Counted from the stretch's first letter, positions 30,242-41,000 are shown. The stretch: DNA of 64,000 nt from Pseudomonas entomophila (GCF_023277925.1 NZ_CP063832.1:992001-1056000); one strand, 5' to 3'. Numbers and translations are program-made. The notes: generated by a model from the sequence alone, not told the origin.

Positions 30242-31072
30242 TCAGTCTGGAAGCTTTGAGCAGCGCTTGCGGTAGTCGGCCGGCGTGAGCCGGTAGGCGC
30301 GACGGAACCAGCGGCCCAGGTGGCTCTGGTCGGCAAAACCCAGCAGGCTGGCCACCGCTGCAGGTGTCTCGCCACGGGACAGCAGGCGCCGTGCACGGGC
30401 CAGGCGCAGTTGGATGAGGTAGGCGTGCGGCGCCAGGCCGAAGGCCGCCTTGAAGGCGCGGGTGAGGCGGAAGCGATCGGTGCTGCAGACACGCGCCAGG
30501 TCGTCCAGGCCGATGTCCTGGTCGAGGTGGGCGTGCAGGTAGTCGCGGGCGACCTGCGCGGTCAACGGCAGGCGCGGGTCCGGGTCCAGGCGCTTGCGCC
30601 AATGCAGGTGGCCGGTGAGGCAGGCCAGCAGGTCGTCGAGGGCGGTCTGGCGGACGATGCGCAGCTCCCCGTGATGCACCGCCGTGAAGGCGCGGGCGGT
30701 GGCGCCGGCCAGGCGCGTGTCGCGGTGCAGCAGGGCGGCAAAGCTTGGCAGGGCACCGGACGGGGCATGCTCGAACAGTGCGCGCAGTTCGGTTTCCAGC
30801 CAGTTGGCGTCCAGGTAGAGGGTGGAGTAGGTGAAGCCGTCGTCCGTCGGCGCATGGCCGTCGTGCAGGTCGCCGGGTTCGAGTACGAACACCTGGCCGG
30901 GCGTGCTCTGGTGGCGCGCGCGGCGGCAGTTGAACTGTTGCACGCCCTGCTCGGTGACGCCGACCAGGAAGCTGTCGTGCCAGTGCGGGTCGTAGGCGTG
31001 ACCGGTGAAATGGGCGCGGACCGACTCGATGCCGGTGTCGGCGTCCTGTCTGAGGTCGATCCAGTTGCTCAT
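30242..31072 (-). CDS. AraC family transcriptional regulator
   Basis: A 276-residue regulator. The N-terminal cupin-like ligand domain contains HAYDPHWHDSFLVGVTEQGV and LEPGDLHDGHAP. The C-terminal domain has two helix-turn-helix motifs, DIGLDDLARVCSTDRFRLTR and TPAAVASLLGFADQSHLGRW, followed by the RAYRLTPADYRK signature. It probably controls the adjacent LysE-type exporter gene downstream. Confidence 0.88.
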   Translation of the reverse strand: MSNWIDLRQDADTGIESVRAHFTGHAYDPHWHDSFLVGVTEQGVQQFNCRRARHQSTPGQVFVLEPGDLHDGHAPTDDGFTYSTLYLDANWLETELRALFEHAPSGALPSFAALLHRDTRLAGATARAFTAVHHGELRIVRQTALDDLLACLTGHLHWRKRLDPDPRLPLTAQVARDYLHAHLDQDIGLDDLARVCSTDRFRLTRAFKAAFGLAPHAYLIQLRLARARRLLSRGETPAAVASLLGFADQSHLGRWFRRAYRLTPADYRKRCSKLPD

Positions 31073-31148
31073 GGTAGCGGGCCGTCCGGGGTGATCGAAC
31101 GACCTTAACGTAGAACCGCGCTATCTGCTTAGAACGTTTGTGCAGCCT

Positions 31149-31763
31149 TCAACGCTGGGCAAACGCAAGGTTGATCCCCAACCCGGCGAACGACGCGGCA
31201 AAGCCCCGGCGCAACCACGCCTGAACGGCAGGCGAGTCGATCACCGCGCGGCGGAACAGGTGGGCGAGCAGGCCGTAGAGCACGAACACCACGAAGGTCA
31301 TGGCCATGAACACGGCGCTCAGCCCAAGCATCTGCAGGGTGGCGGAGCCGGCGCGGGGGTCGATGAACTGCGGCAGGAAGGCCAGGAAGAACAGGGTCAG
31401 CTTGGGGTTGAGGATATTCAACAGGCAGGCCTTGAGCACCAATTGGCCAGCCGAGGCAGGCGCGGCCTTTGCGTCCACGGCGAAGGCCGCGCGGTCGCGC
31501 CAGGTGGCGTAGGCCAGGTACAGCAGGTAGGCGACCCCGGCGAACTTCAGCCCCTGGAACGCCAGGGCGCTGGCATGCAGCAGCGCCGACAGGCCCAGCA
31601 CCGAAGCCAGCAGGTGCGGGACGATGCCCAAGGTGCAGCCCAGGGCGGTCCACAGGCAGGCCCGGCGCCCGGCCACCAGCGCGCTGGAGACGGTGAGGAT
31701 GACGCCGCTGCCGGGGATCAGCACGATGATCAGGGCAGTGACCAGGAATTCGAGGCTCGGCAT
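31149..31763 (-). CDS. LysE/RhtB family exporter
   Basis: A 204-residue transporter, MPSLEFLVTALIIVLIPGSG onward, with the conserved helix-1 IPGSGVILTVSSALVAGRRA and a second conserved segment LLNILNPKLTLFFLAFLPQF. About six helices. A second LysE family member within 2 kb, but clearly divergent from the one at 29608. Neighbouring regulators are an AraC gene (downstream) and a LysR gene (upstream), all on the same strand. Confidence 0.87.
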   Translation of the reverse strand: MPSLEFLVTALIIVLIPGSGVILTVSSALVAGRRACLWTALGCTLGIVPHLLASVLGLSALLHASALAFQGLKFAGVAYLLYLAYATWRDRAAFAVDAKAAPASAGQLVLKACLLNILNPKLTLFFLAFLPQFIDPRAGSATLQMLGLSAVFMAMTFVVFVLYGLLAHLFRRAVIDSPAVQAWLRRGFAASFAGLGINLAFAQR

Positions 31764-31797
31764 CGGTGACGGCTCCTTGCAGTCGGGGGTGGATGCA

Positions 31798-32718
31798 CTA
31801 TACGCCGGGTGCCGGTGGCTGCAACACGTCCTCCGGGCGCAGCGCGGCGAAGCGCTCGCGCAGCCACAGGTGCAACTGCGCCACGGCCGGTGTCAGCTGC
31901 TTGCGGTGCGGGCAGACCAAGGTCACCGGGGTAAGTTCGCCGGGGTGTTCGGGCAGCAGCACTTCCAGCTCGCCGGCGGCGACATTGGCGAATACATCCA
32001 GCCACGACTTGTAGACGATGCCTTCGCCCTCCAGCGCCCAGCGGCGGACCACGTCGGCATCATCGCTGAACAGCGGCCCGCGCACGTGCACGGTCTTGTG
32101 GCCCAGGCGCCATTTGTCGTAGACCCGGCTCTGTTGCAGGTACAACAGGCAATCGTGCTGCTGCAGCTCCTCGGGCGTGCGCGGGCGGCCATGGCGCGCC
32201 AGGTAGTCGGGCGAGGCCACCACCACCCGGCGGTTCCAGGGTGCCAGGGGCAGGGCGATGTAGTTGGCGTCTTCGTTGAGGCCATAGCGGATGGCGACGT
32301 CCACCGGGTCGCGGTACAGGTCGGCCATCTGGTCGGAGAGAAAGAAGCGCAGGTTCAGGCCTGGGTGTTCGCGGCGAAAGGCGCTGAGCCAGGGGCGCAG
32401 CAGGTTGCGGCCCATGTCCGAGGGCGCGGCGATCTGCAGCACGCCGCGCAGGCTGCTGTGGTCGCCGTGCAGGTCTTCGCGGCCCTGGCGCAGCGTATCC
32501 AGCACACGCAGGGCGGTCGGCAGGTACAGCTCGCCCTCGGCGGTCAGGCGCAGGCTGCGGGTGGTGCGGGCGAACAGGCGCACGTCCAGTTCGCGCTCCA
32601 GGCGCTTGATCGCCGCCGCCACCTGGCCGGGCAGCAGGTCGGCCTCATGGGCGGCGGCGGTGAAGCTGCCCAGGGCGCTGGCACGGGCGAACAGTTCCAG
32701 GTCGGTGATGCGCAGCAT
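31798..32718 (-). CDS. LysR family transcriptional regulator
   Basis: A 306-residue regulator with an N-terminal winged helix-turn-helix (ASALGSFTAAAHEADLLPGQ then VAAAIKRLERELDVRLFART) and a C-terminal periplasmic-binding-like effector domain. The start MLRITDLELFA at 32718 has GGAG 5 bases upstream; a GTG two codons earlier is the alternative. It is divergent from the nitroreductase gene at 32823 with about 100 bp between, the classic arrangement of a LysR regulator and its target. Confidence 0.9.
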   Translation of the reverse strand: MLRITDLELFARASALGSFTAAAHEADLLPGQVAAAIKRLERELDVRLFARTTRSLRLTAEGELYLPTALRVLDTLRQGREDLHGDHSSLRGVLQIAAPSDMGRNLLRPWLSAFRREHPGLNLRFFLSDQMADLYRDPVDVAIRYGLNEDANYIALPLAPWNRRVVVASPDYLARHGRPRTPEELQQHDCLLYLQQSRVYDKWRLGHKTVHVRGPLFSDDADVVRRWALEGEGIVYKSWLDVFANVAAGELEVLLPEHPGELTPVTLVCPHRKQLTPAVAQLHLWLRERFAALRPEDVLQPPAPGV

Positions 32719-32822
32719 TTTCACTCCAGGGATGAAAGTGTTGCTGCATTGTGCGGTTTTTTCTTTGCAGGCGGGAAGATAAGATTCGCCTCAATCACGA
32801 TCCCACCGAGGAGTTACCGTCC

Positions 32823-33476
32823 ATGGACACCGTTGCCCTGGCCAAGCGCCGCTACACCACCAAAGCCTACGACGCCAGCCGCAAGATCCCCCAGGCCACC
32901 ATCGACGCGCTGCTCGAGCAGTTGCGCCACAGCCCGTCCTCGGTCAACTCGCAGCCCTGGCACTTCGTGGTCGCCGACAGCGATGAAGGCAAGGCGCGCC
33001 TGGCCAAGAGCACCGAGGTGGGCTTCGCCTACAACACGCCGAAGATCCTCAACGCTTCCCACGTGATCGTGTTCGCCGCCCGTACCGACATGACCGAGGC
33101 ACACCTGAACGACCTGCTCGAGCAGGAAGCCAAGGACGGGCGCTTCAGGAGCGAAGAGGCCAAGGCTGGGCAGGACCAGAGCCGCCGCTTCTATGTCAAC
33201 CTGCATCGCCACGACAACAAGGACCTGCAGCACTGGATGGAGAAGCAGACCTACCTGGCCTTGGGTACCGCGCTGCTGGGTGCCGCCGCCTATGGGTTGG
33301 ATGCCACGCCGATCGAAGGGTTTGACCCCAAGGCGATGGACGCCGAGCTGGGCCTGCGTGAGCGTGGCCTGACCAGCGTGGTGGTGCTGAGCCTGGGCTA
33401 CCGCAGCGAGGAAGATTTCAATGCCGGGCTGGGCAAGTCGCGGCTGCCGGTGGACAAGGTGTTCACCTTCCTTTGA
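32823..33476 (+). CDS. nfsB: Oxygen-insensitive NAD(P)H nitroreductase NfsB-type
   Basis: A 217-residue FMN enzyme beginning MDTVALAKRRYTTKAYDASR, with the FMN contacts RRYTTKAYD and LRHSPSSVNSQPWHFVVA and the C-terminal GYRSEEDFNAGLGKSRLP. It reduces nitroaromatics, quinones and flavins. GAGGAG precedes the ATG by about 9 bases. Probably regulated by the divergent LysR protein. Confidence 0.9.
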   Translation: MDTVALAKRRYTTKAYDASRKIPQATIDALLEQLRHSPSSVNSQPWHFVVADSDEGKARLAKSTEVGFAYNTPKILNASHVIVFAARTDMTEAHLNDLLEQEAKDGRFRSEEAKAGQDQSRRFYVNLHRHDNKDLQHWMEKQTYLALGTALLGAAAYGLDATPIEGFDPKAMDAELGLRERGLTSVVVLSLGYRSEEDFNAGLGKSRLPVDKVFTFL

Positions 33477-33682
33477 ATTTGTTGCGCCAGGGGGGAAGGG
33501 AGAGTTTTTGTGCCTGTCAGCTTGAGCGCCGCATGAGCGGCGCCCAATCTCGAGAGCGCTGCAAGGCTATCGCCCGGCACCTGCCGGCCATTGCGCAATC
33601 CCCCACCGGAAAGTGCTGGCTGTAAAACCCATAGGGCACAGGTAGACTCGCGCCTCCCTCCAGCCCCCAGCGAGCCAGCCGC

Positions 33683-34183
33683 ATGGATGCCACCCTCGAA
33701 CTGCTCCAGACCGACGTTGCACAGGCCGACCTGGTACGCAACCTCTATCAGTTCTACGCCTACGAGTCTTCCGACTGGGAGCAGGAGGACGTGGAAGTGG
33801 ACGGGCGCTTCTACATCCACGAACCCCACTTCGAACGCTACTGGCAGTCGCCCGGCTGGAGCGCCACGCTGGTGCTGGTCGATGGTTTCATCGCGGGTTT
33901 CGTCCTGGTCGAGCGCAGCGAACTGCCAGGTATCGACGCCTTCGAACTGGCCGACCTGTTCATCCTCAAAAAATACCGTCGCCAGGGCATCGGCCGCGCC
34001 GTCGCCCAGCAGTTCCTCTGCGAAGGCGATGCCGACTGGCTGCTGCGCTGGCATGGCGCCGATGCCGTGGCGACGCAGTTCTGCCAGGCATTGCTGGCCG
34101 ACCTGCCGCGCGCCACGCGGGAAATCCCCCTGGACGATGAACCTGAGCTGTTCAATTACCTGGTAACGCCACGGCGGCACTGA
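33683..34183 (+). CDS. GNAT family N-acetyltransferase
   Basis: A 166-residue protein, MDATLELLQTDVAQADLVRN onward. The acetyl-CoA binding motif reads LADLFILKKYRRQGIGRAVA, the Q/R-x-x-G-x-G/A signature of GNAT enzymes. The N-terminal part (FYAYESSDWEQEDVEVDGRF) resembles predicted acetyltransferases of unknown substrate. A short palindrome at 33524-33546 precedes it; otherwise 33477-33682 is empty. Confidence 0.8.
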   Translation: MDATLELLQTDVAQADLVRNLYQFYAYESSDWEQEDVEVDGRFYIHEPHFERYWQSPGWSATLVLVDGFIAGFVLVERSELPGIDAFELADLFILKKYRRQGIGRAVAQQFLCEGDADWLLRWHGADAVATQFCQALLADLPRATREIPLDDEPELFNYLVTPRRH

Positions 34184-34314
34184 CGGGTGCATGCGTTTTT
34201 GTGACGGGCTTCACAAAACGCCCTCAAGCGGCATAATGCCAGCACTGTGCGGTTCCGCTCGTCAGAGGCCCGGAAGCGCTCCATTCGTGCCCGTCGCAGG
34301 TTCAGGGAAACTCC

Positions 34315-36426
34315 ATGTCGCTAGCCACAAGTCCCGACGTCATGTACCGGCTGTTGATCCAGAGCGTGGTGGACTACGCCATCTACCTGCTCACCCCCGA
34401 CGGTATCGTCGCCAATTGGAACCCCGGCGCGCAGCGGGCCAAGGGGTATCACGCCGAGGAAATCGTCGGCCAGCATTACTCGCTGTTCTACACCGAGGAC
34501 GAGCGGGCGGCGGGGCTGCCGGCGAAGAACCTGGAACAGGCCCGCAGTTCCGGCCGCTTCGAGGAGCAAGGCCAGCGCCTGCGCAAGGACGGCTCGGCGT
34601 TTCACGCCCATGTGCTGATCGAAGCGGTGCGTGACGAGCAGGGGCAACTGATCGGCTTCGCCAAGATTACCCGCGACATCAGCGAGCGCCGCCGCCATGA
34701 GCAGGAATTGCTGCAGGCCAAGGAGCTTGCCGAGCAGTACAGCCAGGAAATGGTCACGCTGTCGCAGTTCCTCGATTCGGTGATCACCCACATCCCCGCC
34801 AGCGTGATCGTCCAGGACCTGAACAGCCAGCAGATCCTGCTGGCCAACCAGCAGGCCGAGCAGCTGTTCGGCGGCGTGGGTGTGAGCCTGGTCGGCAAGC
34901 TGCCGGGCGAGTGCATGGCGCCCACGGCGGCCGACTACCTCGAACAGCACCTGGCCCGTGGCGCGCGCAGTACAAAGGGCTTTGCCGCCGAGACCCGGGT
35001 CGATACCGCCAGAGGCCCGCGCACCCTGCGCAGCCGCGCCATGCTTTGCCAGAACCCGGGGCAGGGCGACTACGTGCTGTTCGTGGCCGAGGACGCTACC
35101 GAGGAACTGGCCGCCCATGCCCAGATCCATCACATGGCCCTCCACGACGCCCTGACCGGGCTGCCCAACCGCACGCTGTTCCATGAACGGCTCAAGCAGG
35201 CGCTGCTGCGCGGCGAGGACGACGGCAAGCTGACCGCCGCCCTGTGCCTGGACCTGGACAACTTCAAGAACATCAATGACACCCAGGGCCACGCCTTCGG
35301 TGACAAGCTCCTGCGTGCCCTGGGCAAACGCCTGCGCCGCGAACTGCGCGAGCATGACACCTTGGCCCGGCTGGGCGGCGACGAGTTCGCCGTGGTGCTG
35401 GCCGGCCTCGACAGCCATGAGGCCGCACGCACCACCGCCCAGCGCTTGATCGAGGCGATCTGCCCGCCGTTCCAGATCGAGGGGCACCAGTTCAGCGTGG
35501 GGGTGAGCATCGGTGTCGCCACTGCGCCGGACGACCACGACCAGGCCGAGCAACTGCTCGGTTATGCCGACATGGCCCTGTACGAAGCCAAGCGCAACGG
35601 GCGCAATCGCTTCGAGTGCTTCCATGTCGAGCTCGACGTCGCCGCGCGCCAGCGGCGGCTGGTCGAGACCGACCTGCGCACCGCCCTGCACCTGGGGCAA
35701 CTGGAGCTGCACTACCAGCCAGTGGTCGACCAGCAGAGCAACAGCGTCACCGGCTACGAGGCGTTGCTGCGCTGGCAGCACCCGACGCGGGGCATGATCA
35801 TGCCCATGGACTTCATCCCCATTGCCGAGGAGACCGGGCTGATCCATGAGATCGGCGCCCGCGCGCTGAACCTGGCCTGCCAGGAAGCGGCCAGCTGGGG
35901 CACCGAGCAGACGGTGTCGGTCAACCTGTCGGCGGTGCAGTTCAAGAACGCCGGCCTGGTCCACAGCGTGGCCCTGGCGCTGTCTGATTCAGGGTTGCCG
36001 GCGACGCGGCTGGAGCTGGAGATCACCGAGTCGGTGCTGCTGGGCAACAGCGAAGAGAACGTGCGCACCTTGCGTGCGTTGAAGGACCTGGGGGTGTCGA
36101 TCTCCCTCGACGATTTCGGCACTGGCTATTCGTCGCTGGGCTACCTGCGTTCGTTCCCGTTCGACCGGATCAAAATCGACAAGTCGTTCGTGCACGACAT
36201 GTGCGAGAGCCGTGAGGCGATGTCGATCGTGCGCGCTATCACCGAGCTGTCCAACAGCCTGATGATCAAGACCACCGCCGAGGGCGTGGAGTCGGCGGAG
36301 CAGATGCAGCGGTTGATGGCCGAGGGGTGCTCGCATTTCCAGGGTTATCTGTATGGGCGGCCGGCGCCGGCCAGCGAGCGGTTGCGGCAGGTGGGGGTGG
36401 TGGAGTGCCGGGCGACAGATTTGTAG
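34315..36426 (+). CDS. PAS-PAS-GGDEF-EAL cyclic-di-GMP protein
   Basis: A 703-residue soluble protein. PAS1 (about residues 8-125) reads VVDYAIYLLTPDGIVANWNP; PAS2 (about 150-265) begins SQFLDSVITHIPASVIVQDL. The GGDEF domain has an intact active site (RLGGDEFAVVLAG) and an upstream RxxD inhibitory site (REHD, five residues before). The EAL domain has GYEALLRWQHPTRG, ELEITESVLLG and DDFGTGYSSLGYLRS, all residues expected for phosphodiesterase activity, so the protein may make or break c-di-GMP. It stands alone between GNAT and a REP, with no membrane helices, so its signal is cytoplasmic, possibly heme, flavin or a ligand bound by PAS. Confidence 0.92.
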   Translation: MSLATSPDVMYRLLIQSVVDYAIYLLTPDGIVANWNPGAQRAKGYHAEEIVGQHYSLFYTEDERAAGLPAKNLEQARSSGRFEEQGQRLRKDGSAFHAHVLIEAVRDEQGQLIGFAKITRDISERRRHEQELLQAKELAEQYSQEMVTLSQFLDSVITHIPASVIVQDLNSQQILLANQQAEQLFGGVGVSLVGKLPGECMAPTAADYLEQHLARGARSTKGFAAETRVDTARGPRTLRSRAMLCQNPGQGDYVLFVAEDATEELAAHAQIHHMALHDALTGLPNRTLFHERLKQALLRGEDDGKLTAALCLDLDNFKNINDTQGHAFGDKLLRALGKRLRRELREHDTLARLGGDEFAVVLAGLDSHEAARTTAQRLIEAICPPFQIEGHQFSVGVSIGVATAPDDHDQAEQLLGYADMALYEAKRNGRNRFECFHVELDVAARQRRLVETDLRTALHLGQLELHYQPVVDQQSNSVTGYEALLRWQHPTRGMIMPMDFIPIAEETGLIHEIGARALNLACQEAASWGTEQTVSVNLSAVQFKNAGLVHSVALALSDSGLPATRLELEITESVLLGNSEENVRTLRALKDLGVSISLDDFGTGYSSLGYLRSFPFDRIKIDKSFVHDMCESREAMSIVRAITELSNSLMIKTTAEGVESAEQMQRLMAEGCSHFQGYLYGRPAPASERLRQVGVVECRATDL

Positions 36427-36439
36427 TGTGTTCGAGATC

Positions 36440-36544
36440 GAGCGCCGCTGTGCGGCGCATCGCGGATGAATCCGCTCCTACAGGCGCGGCGCAACATGTT
36501 TGTAGGAGCGGCTTTAGCCGCGATGCGCCGCGCGGGCGGCGCTC
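36440..36544. repeat. REP pair (GAGCGCCGC type)
   Basis: GAGCGCCGC...GCGGATGAATCCGCTCCTAC and the opposed TGTAGGAGCGGCTTTAGCCG with GCGGCGCTC form a BIME-like double palindrome downstream of the GGDEF-EAL gene. Confidence 0.8.
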
Positions 36545-36581
36545 GGTTTCATGGTCGCTGCAATTCTCCCTTCAAAGCCAT

Positions 36582-36613
36582 AAAAAAGCCCCGATGACCA
36601 AGGCCATCGGGGC
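36582..36613 (-). terminator. Terminator of the mexEF-oprN operon
   Basis: GCCCCGATGACCAAGGCCAT then CGGGGC (36588-36613) forms a long stem followed, on the minus strand, by TTTTTT. It lies about 50 bp after the oprN stop. Confidence 0.85.
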
Positions 36614-36664
36614 AAACGGTTGGGGGAGGAACCAACCAAAGGAGTCTTCAGATCAGGGACGCGA

Positions 36665-38080
36665 TCAACCCGCGCTGGCCACCACCTCCGGCTGCCAGCC
36701 GCCACCCAGGGCCTTGTAGATCGCCACGATGCCGCTGTACAGCTCGACCTCGCCCTGGGCCTGGGCGTCCTCGGCGCTCAGCCGCTCACGCTCGGCATCG
36801 AGCAGCACCAGGTAATCCACCGTCCCTTCGCGATAGCGAATCGAGGCCAGTTCGGCCGCCTTGCGGCTGGCTTCGCTCTGGCGCATCAGTGCCAGCAGGC
36901 GCTGCTGGCGCTTGCTGTAGTCGCTGAAGGCGTTGGCCGACTCTTCCAGGGCCAGCAGCACCTGCTGCTCATAGTTGGCCAGGGCACCGTCGGCGTCGGC
37001 CTTGGCCCCGCGCAGGCGGGCGCGCACGCTGCCCAGGTCGAACGCCGCCCAGGTGATGCTCGGCCCCAGCGCCCAGGCGTTGGAGGCCGCCGAGCCGATC
37101 TGCGAGCCGCGCGCGGCGGTGAAGCCAAGGAAGCCGCTCAGGCTGACCCGCGGGAACAGGTCGGCGGTGGCCACGCCCACGTTGGCCGTGGCCGCCGCCA
37201 GTTGGCGCTCGGCGCTGCGGATGTCCGGGCGGCGGCGCAGCAGCTCGCCTGGGTCGCCCACCGGCAGGGCCTTGGCGATGGCCGGCAGGGCCTTGGGCGA
37301 AAGGTCCACGGTCATGGCGTCCGGGCGCTGGCCGAGCAGGGTGGCGATGCGGTTCTTCGCCCGCACCTGCGCGGCCTGCAATTGCGGCACGGTGGCTTCG
37401 ACCCCCGCCAGACGGGCATCGGCGCGCACCACATCGAGCTCGTTGCCGACCCCGCTGTCACGCAGGGTCACGGTGATGTCCCGCGACTGCTGCTGGGTCT
37501 TGAGGTTGGCCACGGCGATCTGCTCGCGTAGTTGGGCGCCGCGCAGTTGGCCGTAGGCGTCGACCAGCTCGGCGATCAGGCTGACCTGCAACTGCTGCAG
37601 GTCGGCTTCGGCGGCGGCTTCCTGGGCTTCGCTGGCCTCGATCTGGCGCTGGATGCGGCCGAACAGGTCGAGCTCCCAGGCCATGTCCAGGCCCAGGTCG
37701 TAGCGTTCGCTGTTGACCCGGCGCTCGGTCTGGCCCGGGACCTGGCCCTTGCCCAGGTCGCTGCTGGCGCGGCTGGTGACCACCGGCAGCTGGTCGTTGG
37801 ACACATCCTCGCGGATCGCCCGCGCCGCCTTCAGGCGGGCAAACGCCACGCGCAGGTCACGGTTGCCCTCCAGCGATGCCTGCACCAACTGGTTGAGCAC
37901 CGGGTCGTCGAACTGTTTCCACCACACGCTCTCGAAGCGGCTGCGGTCGAAGGCCTTGGCCGCAACACCGCTGTCCAGCTTGGCCGGCGCGGTGTCCGGT
38001 GTCTTGTAGTCCGGGCCCACCGCGCAGGCCGCCAGGGCCAGGGCCAGCAGGCTCGGGGTCAGGGGTTTGAGCAACTTCAT
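36665..38080 (-). CDS. oprN: Outer-membrane efflux channel OprN-type
   Basis: A 471-residue outer-membrane lipoprotein of the TolC/OprM family. The lipobox is in LALALAACAVGPDY (Cys19). Two internal repeats each contain the family pattern of long helices and a beta-barrel segment; DLGLDMAWELDLFGRIQRQI and SITWAAFDLGSVRARLRGAK are the conserved hairpin regions. It forms the exit duct for the MexEF pump encoded upstream. Its ATG overlaps the mexF stop by 4 bp. Confidence 0.92.
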   Translation of the reverse strand: MKLLKPLTPSLLALALAACAVGPDYKTPDTAPAKLDSGVAAKAFDRSRFESVWWKQFDDPVLNQLVQASLEGNRDLRVAFARLKAARAIREDVSNDQLPVVTSRASSDLGKGQVPGQTERRVNSERYDLGLDMAWELDLFGRIQRQIEASEAQEAAAEADLQQLQVSLIAELVDAYGQLRGAQLREQIAVANLKTQQQSRDITVTLRDSGVGNELDVVRADARLAGVEATVPQLQAAQVRAKNRIATLLGQRPDAMTVDLSPKALPAIAKALPVGDPGELLRRRPDIRSAERQLAAATANVGVATADLFPRVSLSGFLGFTAARGSQIGSAASNAWALGPSITWAAFDLGSVRARLRGAKADADGALANYEQQVLLALEESANAFSDYSKRQQRLLALMRQSEASRKAAELASIRYREGTVDYLVLLDAERERLSAEDAQAQGEVELYSGIVAIYKALGGGWQPEVVASAG

Positions 38081-41000
38081 GCGTGGTTCTCCAGCGCGAC
38101 GCTGCGCTCGGCCTTGCGGGCCTGGCGACGCTCGACGAAACGGCGGATCAGGAAGAAGAACACCGGGGTCAGGAACAGGCCGAACACGGTCACCCCGATC
38201 ATCCCCGAGAACACCGCCACACCCATGGCGTGACGCATTTCCGAGCCGGCACCGGAGGAGAACACCAGCGGCACCACGCCCATGATGAAGGCGATCGAGG
38301 TCATCAGGATCGGCCGCAACCGCAGGCGGCAGGCTTCCAGCACGGCGGCCAGCGGGTCGAGGCCCTTGGCTTGTTCATCCTTGGCGAACTCGACGATCAG
38401 GATCGCGTTCTTGCACGCCAGGCCCACCAGCACGATCAAGCCGATCTGGGTGAAGATGTTGTTGTCGCCACCCGAGACGATCACCCCGGTGATGGCCGAC
38501 AGCAGGGTCATCGGCACGATCAGGATCACCGCCAGCGGCAGGCTCCAGCTTTCGTACTGGGCGGCCAGCACCAGGAAGGCCAGCAGCACGCAGAGCGGGA
38601 ACACAAACAGCGCGGTGTTGCCCGAGAGGATCTGCTGGTAGGTCAGGTCGGTCCACTCGAAGGTCATGCCGTTGGGCAGTTCCTCCTTGAGCAGTTTCTC
38701 GATTGCCGCCTCGGCCTGGCCGGAGCTGTAGCCGGGGGCCGCGGCACCGTTGATCTCGGCGGTGATGAAACCGTTGTAGTGCATCACCCGGTCAGGCCCC
38801 GACGTGTCGCTGACCTTGAGGAAGGTCGCCAGCGGGATCATTTCGCCCAGGTTGTTGCGCACCTTCAACTGGCCGATCTGCTCGGCATCGAGGCGGAACT
38901 GCTGCTCGGCCTGGACGTTGACCTGGTAGGTGCGGCCAAAGCGGTTGAAGTCGTTGGTGTACAGCGAGCCCAGGTACACCTGCAGGGTGTCGAAGATGTC
39001 GTTGATCGCCACGCCATGGGTCTTGGCCTTTTCCCGGTCGATGGCGGCATCGACCTGCGGCACGTTGACCTGGTAGCTGGTGAACAGGCCGGCCAGCTCC
39101 GGCACACTGCGGCTCTTGGCGATAATGTTCTGGGTTTCTTTGTACAGCGCTTCGTAGCCCAGGTTGCCACGGTCCTCGATCTGCAGGCGGAAGCCGCCGA
39201 TGGTGCCAAGGCCTTGTACCGGCGGTGGCGGGAAGATCGCGATGTAGGCGTCCTGGATATCGGCGAACTGGGCGTTCAGCGCCGCGGCGATGGCCTGCGC
39301 CGACTGGCTCGGGTCCTTGCGCTCGTCGAACGGCTTGAGCGGGGTGAACACGATGCCGCTGTTCGGGCTGTTGGTGAAGCCGTTGATCGACAGGCCCGGG
39401 AAGGCCACCGAATCGGCCACGCCCGGTTGCTTGAGGGCGATCTCGCTCATCTTCTTGATCACCGCCTCGGTACGGTCGAGGCTGGCGGCGTCAGGCAGTT
39501 GGGCGAAGGCCACCAGGTACTGCTTGTCCTGGGCCGGGACGAAACCGGTCGGGGTGGACGAGAAACCGAGGTAGGTCAGGCCCATCAAGCCGGCATAGAC
39601 GAACAGGGCGATGCCGCTGGAGCGGATGACCCGGCGCACGCCGCCGACATAGCCATGGCTGGCGCGGTCGAAGAAGCGGTTGAACGGGGCGAACAGCCAG
39701 CTGCCCAGCAGTTTTTCCAGGAACCGCGAGAAACGGTCCTTGGGCGCGTGGTGGTCCTTCAGCAGCACGGCGGCCAGGGCCGGCGACAGGGTCAGCGAGT
39801 TGAACGCCGAGATCACGGTGGAGATGGCGATGGTCAGCGCGAACTGCTTGTAGAACTGCCCGGTAAGCCCCGAGATGAACGCCGCCGGCACGAACACGGC
39901 GCACAGCACCAATGCCGTGGCGATGATTGGCCCGGTCACTTCGCTCATGGCCTTCTGCGTGGCCTCGAGCGGTTTCAGGCCCAGGCCGATATTGCGTTCG
40001 ACGTTCTCCACCACGACGATGGCGTCGTCCACCACGATACCGATGGCCAGCACCAGGCCGAACAACGACAGCGCGTTGAGCGAGAAGCCGAACAGGTGCA
40101 TCACCGCGAAGGTACCGATCAGCGAGACCGGCACGGCCATCAGCGGGATGATCGAGGCGCGCCAGGTCTGCAGGAACAGGATCACCACTAGTACGACCAG
40201 GATCAGCGCTTCGAACAGGGTGTGCACCACCGCTTCGATGGAACCACGGACGAACACGGTCGGGTCATAGACAATGCTGTAGTCCATGCCTTCCGGGAAC
40301 TCTTTCTTAAGCTCGGCCATCTTCGCCCGCACTTCGTCGGAGATCTCGATGGCGTTGGAGCCCGGGCGCTGGAAGATCGGGATGGCCACGGCCGGCTGAT
40401 TGTTCAGCAGCGAACGCAGGGCGTACTGGCTGGAGCCGAGCTCGACCCGGGCGATGTCCTTCAGGCGGGTGATCTCGCCGTTGGCGCCGGCACGGATGAT
40501 GATGTTCTCGAACTCTTCCTCGTTGACCAGGCGGCCCTGGGTGTTGATCGACAGCTGGAAGCTGGTCGAGCCCGGGGCGGGCGGGGCGCCCAGTTGGCCG
40601 GCGGCGACCTGGCGGTTCTGCTCGCGAATGGCGGCCACCACATCACTGGCGGTCAGGTTGCGCGAAGCGGTCTTGTTCGGGTCGAGCCACACCCGCAGCG
40701 AGTAGTCGCCCATGCCGAACAGCTGCACGTCACCCACGCCGCCCAGCCGTGCCAGTTCATCCTTGATGTTGAGGATGGCGTAGTTGGACAGGTAGAGCAT
40801 GTCGTAGCGGTTGTCCGGCGAGGTCAGGTGCACGACCATGGTCAGGTCGGGCGAGGCCTTGTCGACGGTGATACCGATACGGGTGACTTCCTCCGGCAGC
40901 TTGGGCTGGGTGCGGGTCACGCGGTTCTGCACCTGCACCTGGGCGTTGTCCAGGTCGGTGCCCAGGGCGAAGGTGATGGTCAGGGTCAGCTTGCCGTCGG

